Shown here: positions 60,909 through 64,000 of the stretch, piece by piece
How positions within the stretch are numbered: the stretch's first letter is position 1
Layout: every line of letters begins with the position of its first letter
Assembly: GCA_002733605.1 (NCBI GenBank)
Contig: NVWK01000012.1
Span: 160,611-224,610 of the forward strand
Source of the DNA: Robiginitomaculum sp.
GTDB taxonomy: Bacteria; Pseudomonadota; Alphaproteobacteria; Caulobacterales; Maricaulaceae
DNA: 64,000 nt
Direction of reading: 5' to 3'
The notes under the pieces: generated by a model
The model's input: the letters and a program-made list of their open reading frames with translations, nothing else
Told to the model about the DNA's origin: nothing
Databases searched by the model: none
Translations under genes and position numbers: made by a program

Positions 60909-61442
60909 CTATTTCTTCTTACCTTCTTTGCTGCGGACGAATTCACCTTCATAGCGAACACCTTTGCCTTTGTAAGGCTCTGGCTTACGGTAGCTACGAA
61001 TAATGGCGGCGACTTGACCAACCGCTTGCTTATCAATGCCGGAAATTTGAATAATTGTCGGCTTCGGAACCACAATTTTAATGCCTTCAGGCGCGGTGTA
61101 GTTAATTTCGTGAGAATAGCCAAGTTGCAGAACAAGTTCTGAACCTTTCAGGGCCGCACGATAACCAACACCACGAAGTTCGAGGTTTTTCTGAGAGCCT
61201 TTGGTCACACCATCGATTAGGTTTGACACCATAGTACGGCTCATACCCCACATAGAACGTGCAGTTTTATCTGACGCCAGTGGAGTAACAGAGAATTTAT
61301 CGCCTTCGATTTTACCTTCGATGACATTTGGAAGCGTAAAGCTTAGCTCGCCCAATGGGCCTTTTGCCGTAATCGTTTGTCCGTTCTGGGTCAGCGTGAC
61401 GCCAGACGGGATTGTGACAGGTTTTTTACCAATACGTGACAT
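60909..61442 (-). CDS. rplF: 50S ribosomal protein uL6
   Basis: A 177-residue uL6 beginning [18 protein letters not shown], with two similar alpha/beta domains and the end [25 protein letters not shown]. It lies near the factor-binding site beneath the sarcin-ricin loop. It sits between rpsH and rplR. Confidence 0.99.
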   Translation of the reverse strand: MSRIGKKPVTIPSGVTLTQNGQTITAKGPLGELSFTLPNVIEGKIEGDKFSVTPLASDKTARSMWGMSRTMVSNLIDGVTKGSQKNLELRGVGYRAALKGSELVLQLGYSHEINYTAPEGIKIVVPKPTIIQISGIDKQAVGQVAAIIRSYRKPEPYKGKGVRYEGEFVRSKEGKKK

Positions 61443-61451
61443 AGAATACCC

Positions 61452-61847
61452 CTAGGACACTTGGCAGAGAATTTCGCCGCCGACATTTTCCTTGCGCGCG
61501 ACATCATCAGACATCACACCCTTGGGTGTCGACAGGATAGCAATTCCCAGACCGTTACGAATTTGTGGCAAGCTCTTCACAGAAGAATAGACACGGCGAC
61601 CAGGCTTGGACACGCGTGTAATTTCTTGAATAACCGGCGCACCCTCAAAATATTTAAGCTCGATTTCAAAGTTTTTGAAACCGTCTTTTTCAACAGTGGC
61701 ATAGCCGCGAATATAACCTTCGTCGACCAATACATCTAGAACACGTGCGCGCAAGTTTGACGCAGGTGTATTACATTTGGATTTCCCGCGCATCAGCGAG
61801 TTTCTAATCCGGGTGAGCATATCACCAAGAGGATCACTAAAAGACAT
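61452..61847 (-). CDS. rpsH: 30S ribosomal protein uS8
   Basis: A 131-residue uS8 with [33 protein letters not shown] and the C-terminal block [33 protein letters not shown], which binds 16S helix 21. In E. coli it autoregulates the spc operon. It lies between rpsN and rplF. Confidence 0.99.
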   Translation of the reverse strand: MSFSDPLGDMLTRIRNSLMRGKSKCNTPASNLRARVLDVLVDEGYIRGYATVEKDGFKNFEIELKYFEGAPVIQEITRVSKPGRRVYSSVKSLPQIRNGLGIAILSTPKGVMSDDVARKENVGGEILCQVS

Positions 61848-61856
61848 GAGTTTCTC

Positions 61857-62162
61857 CTACCAGCTGGATTTTACAAGGCCGGGAAGTAGACCTTGTGAAC
61901 CAAGTTCACGAAGGGCAATCCGGGACATTTTGAATTTACGGTAATAACTACGCGGACGACCGGTAACCTGACAACGGTTACGCACACGGGTCGGCGCAGA
62001 GTTGCGCGGCAGTTCAGACAATTTGATCTGGGCTGCAAAGCGCTCTTCTACTGGTAAATCTTTATTGCGTGCGATCGCTTTTAGCTCCGCACGTTTATCT
62101 GCATATTTTATGACAAGCAGTTGTCTTTTTAAGTTACGCTCTACTGCGCTTACTTTAGCCAT
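61857..62162 (-). CDS. rpsN: 30S ribosomal protein uS14
   Basis: A 101-residue uS14 with [61 protein letters not shown]. The long, zinc-free (C-) form is present, since the four-Cys zinc site is lacking. It lies between rplE and rpsH. Confidence 0.99.
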   Translation of the reverse strand: MAKVSAVERNLKRQLLVIKYADKRAELKAIARNKDLPVEERFAAQIKLSELPRNSAPTRVRNRCQVTGRPRSYYRKFKMSRIALRELGSQGLLPGLVKSSW

Positions 62163-62230
62163 TTAAGTCTCCGTTTGCTGGATCGTTCACCATTGAGCGA
62201 TCTGCTTTGCCTATTGCGTTAATCCGCGTC

Positions 62231-62788
62231 CTATTTCTTTGGAAATGGGAAGTCGAACTCGGCCAATAGTGCCTTAGCTTCTTCGTTATTTTTTGCTGTG
62301 GTACACACAACAATATCCATACCCCGCATCGAGTCGACTTTATCATAGTCGATTTCAGGGAATACGATGTGCTCTTTCAGACCCATAGCGAAATTGCCAT
62401 TGCCGTCAAAACTTTTTACATTCAGACCGCGAAAGTCACGCACCCGTGGCAAAGCCACATTGGTCAGACGGTCAATGAATTCATACATGCGGTTACGGCG
62501 AAGCGTAACTTTGGCGCCAATAATCATTTCTTCGCGCAGTTTAAAACCGGCGATAGATTTTTTGGCTTTCGTGCCGACAGGTTTTTGACCCGCAATCAAT
62601 TCAAGTTCGCCAAGAGCAGACTTGATTTTCTTGCTGTCGCCAACCGCTTCACCAACGCCCATGTTGAGGACAATTTTGGTGATTTTCGGGATTTGCATGT
62701 CGTTTGTATAGTTAAATTTCGCTTTCATCGTCTCGCGAATTTTCTCGCGGTAACGTGTTAAAAGCCGTGGTTCATAAGTATCAGTCAT
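62231..62788 (-). CDS. rplE: 50S ribosomal protein uL5
   Basis: A 185-residue uL5 with [86 protein letters not shown]. It binds 5S rRNA and contacts the 30S head. Its start overlaps the rplX stop by 8 bases, so translation is coupled. Confidence 0.99.
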   Translation of the reverse strand: MTDTYEPRLLTRYREKIRETMKAKFNYTNDMQIPKITKIVLNMGVGEAVGDSKKIKSALGELELIAGQKPVGTKAKKSIAGFKLREEMIIGAKVTLRRNRMYEFIDRLTNVALPRVRDFRGLNVKSFDGNGNFAMGLKEHIVFPEIDYDKVDSMRGMDIVVCTTAKNNEEAKALLAEFDFPFPKK

Positions 62789-63110
62789 CGATCACATCTC
62801 CAGACCGTTTGGCAATGCGCACTTTTTTACCGTCTTTAAGGATTTTAAAGCCAACACGAGTTGGCTTGCCGTCCTTTGGGTCCAAATGTGCAACATTTGA
62901 AATATCAATTGGGGCTTCAAACTGCTTGACGCCACCATCCGGATCAGCCTGGCTTGGACGCACGTGGCGTTTGACCATGTTGATACCGGCAACAAGTACG
63001 CGGTTTTCTGCAGTGAATACGCGCAGGACTTCGCCCTTTTTGCCTTTTCCGTTCTTTAGAGAACCGGAAATGACCTGGACATAGTCACCTTTTTTAATCT
63101 TGGCAGCCAT
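62781..63110 (-). CDS. rplX: 50S ribosomal protein uL24
   Basis: A 109-residue uL24 with a KOW motif near the start ([51 protein letters not shown]). It starts 50S assembly at the 5' end of 23S rRNA. It abuts rplN without a gap and overlaps rplE. Confidence 0.99.
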   Translation of the reverse strand: MAAKIKKGDYVQVISGSLKNGKGKKGEVLRVFTAENRVLVAGINMVKRHVRPSQADPDGGVKQFEAPIDISNVAHLDPKDGKPTRVGFKILKDGKKVRIAKRSGDVIDD

Positions 63111-63479
63111 TTACAGAACCTCCGGAGCCAGGGAAATGATTTTCATGTGGTTCTTCGCGCGTAATTCGCGTGGAACCGGGCCAAAAATCCGTGTACCCAA
63201 TGGCTCGCCATTATTGTTAATAATTACAGCAGCGTTGCCATCAAAGCGGATTACGCTTCCGTCACGACGCTGAATATCCTTGGCAACACGTACAACGATT
63301 GCTTTACGGACTTCACCTTTTTTCACTTTGGAACGTGGAATCGCTTCTTTGATAGAAACAACGATTGTATCACCAACACTCGCATAGCGACGATGTGAAC
63401 CACCCAGTACTTTAATGCACTGTACGCGGCGAGCACCTGAATTGTCGGCAATATCCAAATTTGTTTGCATTTGAATCAT
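63111..63479 (-). CDS. rplN: 50S ribosomal protein uL14
   Basis: A 122-residue uL14 with [57 protein letters not shown] and the end [23 protein letters not shown]. It forms intersubunit bridges and is the binding site of the silencing factor RsfS. It lies between rpsQ and rplX. Confidence 0.99.
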   Translation of the reverse strand: MIQMQTNLDIADNSGARRVQCIKVLGGSHRRYASVGDTIVVSIKEAIPRSKVKKGEVRKAIVVRVAKDIQRRDGSVIRFDGNAAVIINNNGEPLGTRIFGPVPRELRAKNHMKIISLAPEVL

Positions 63480-63515
63480 AATAGACCTCTTTTATTTCGA
63501 GAGCTGTTTACTGGA

Positions 63516-63746
63516 TTAACCAGTAACAACTTCCCACCGCTTAAGCTTAGATTTAGGCGGACATTCGCGAATCTGCACAATGTCACCCTCTTTAATCGCA
63601 TTTGCCTCGTCATGGGCATGATATTTCTTTGATTTCCGCAAAGTCTTTTTCTGCAACGGGTGCAAATAAGTACGGTCAACACGAACAACAACAGTTTTGT
63701 CACCTTTGTCGCTTACGACTACGCCTTGTAATATACGTCTTGGCAT
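63516..63746 (-). CDS. rpsQ: 30S ribosomal protein uS17
   Basis: A 76-residue uS17 with [74 protein letters not shown]. It is a primary binder of the 16S 5' domain. It lies between rpmC and rplN. Confidence 0.99.
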   Translation of the reverse strand: MPRRILQGVVVSDKGDKTVVVRVDRTYLHPLQKKTLRKSKKYHAHDEANAIKEGDIVQIRECPPKSKLKRWEVVTG

Positions 63747-63755
63747 TTTCTCGTC

Positions 63756-63959
63756 CTACTTCTTGGTTGCAGCGGATTTTAACTCGCTCTGAATGGTTTT
63801 AACCCGTGCAATATCGCGACGGATAATACGGAATGCAGCTGTTTTTTCAAGCTGGCCAGTGGCTTGCTGAAAACGCAAGTTGAACTGTTCCTTTTTCAAC
63901 TTCAGCAACTGGTCGCCGAGCTGATCTTCACTCATCGCACGTATGTCTGTTACGTTCAT
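63756..63959 (-). CDS. rpmC: 50S ribosomal protein uL29
   Basis: A 67-residue two-helix protein, [52 protein letters not shown], near the nascent-chain exit. The frame begins MNVTDIRA. It is the first complete gene of the cluster visible on the minus strand. Confidence 0.98.
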   Translation of the reverse strand: MNVTDIRAMSEDQLGDQLLKLKKEQFNLRFQQATGQLEKTAAFRIIRRDIARVKTIQSELKSAATKK

Positions 63960-63981
63960 GATACTTCTCTACTTCTAATCT

Positions 63982-64000
63982 CTACTCGCCGGGGCGCGTA
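63982..64000 (-). CDS. rplP: Probable tail of uL16 (partial)
   Basis: Only the last five residues (TRPGE) and a TAG stop lie in the window. The identity rests on the usual rplP-rpmC-rpsQ order and on the ending resembling uL16 C-termini. Confidence 0.5.

Noticed and set aside
1..64000. tRNA, rRNA, CRISPR, IS elements or prophage
   Set aside because: No cloverleaf, regular spaced repeats, transposase or phage structural genes were recognised in any gap or coding region.

Overview
This 64-kb window is a gene-dense piece of an alphaproteobacterial chromosome. The best guess is the Caulobacterales/Maricaulales/Hyphomonadaceae side of the class. The evidence is a set of alphaproteobacterial marker genes: an RcdA-like DUF1465 protein beside a DUF1192 protein, a TrcR-type DUF1013 regulator, GapR (DUF2312), an Irr-type Fur protein with a His triplet, COQ9 and ATP12 family proteins, a three-subunit proton-pumping transhydrogenase, an RpoH sigma factor, and the S10/spc/alpha ribosomal cluster. 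No rRNA, tRNA, CRISPR array, insertion sequence or prophage was seen. No gene-free stretch exceeds about 260 bases; the longest is 25628-25882.

Layout. 1-9.8 kb: mainly secreted or accessory proteins. These are a truncated beta-lactamase-fold hydrolase, a small helix-hairpin-helix (HhH) protein, an epoxide-hydrolase-like enzyme, rpsU, an S41 protease lipoprotein, asd, three tandem four-cysteine secreted paralogues, a B3-type metallo-beta-lactamase and an esterase lipoprotein. 9.8-16.8 kb: rplS-trmD-rimM, cysS, a large unknown lipoprotein, a perfect parS palindrome, an RluD-type pseudouridine synthase, and rpoH behind a sigma-32-like promoter. 16.8-18.4 kb: an AT-rich SIR2-domain gene coupled to a GFA-family gene, the clearest transfer candidate. 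18.4-31.7 kb: thiE, a Sel1-repeat protein, efp-suhB, rpmE, the cell-cycle genes rcdA, DUF1192 and trcR, small DUF465 proteins, a diguanylate cyclase, purEK and COQ9. 31.7-37.8 kb: a NatAB-like ABC exporter, a DksA/TraR zinc protein, and pnt genes led by a cytochrome-oxidase-subunit-IV-like gene. 38-47.9 kb: an orphan sigma-54 response regulator, an LbtU-like porin, gapR, a lipoprotein isoaspartyl peptidase with an M19 dipeptidase and a GIY-YIG protein, rpmJ and a lytic transglycosylase. 47.9-54.3 kb: OsmC, ATP12, an RluC-type synthase, crcB, irr, rarA and a Do-family protease, all on the minus strand. 54.3-64 kb: the alpha and spc operons, from rplQ back to rpmC and the tail of rplP, also on the minus strand.

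The core is ordinary housekeeping. The most distinctive items are the parS site (implying the origin domain), the SIR2-GFA pair (possible defence or NAD-linked function), the tandem secreted four-cysteine family, an L15 protein fused to a Lys/Ala/Pro linker and an HhH domain, and four convergent gene pairs whose stop codons interlock in exactly four bases.
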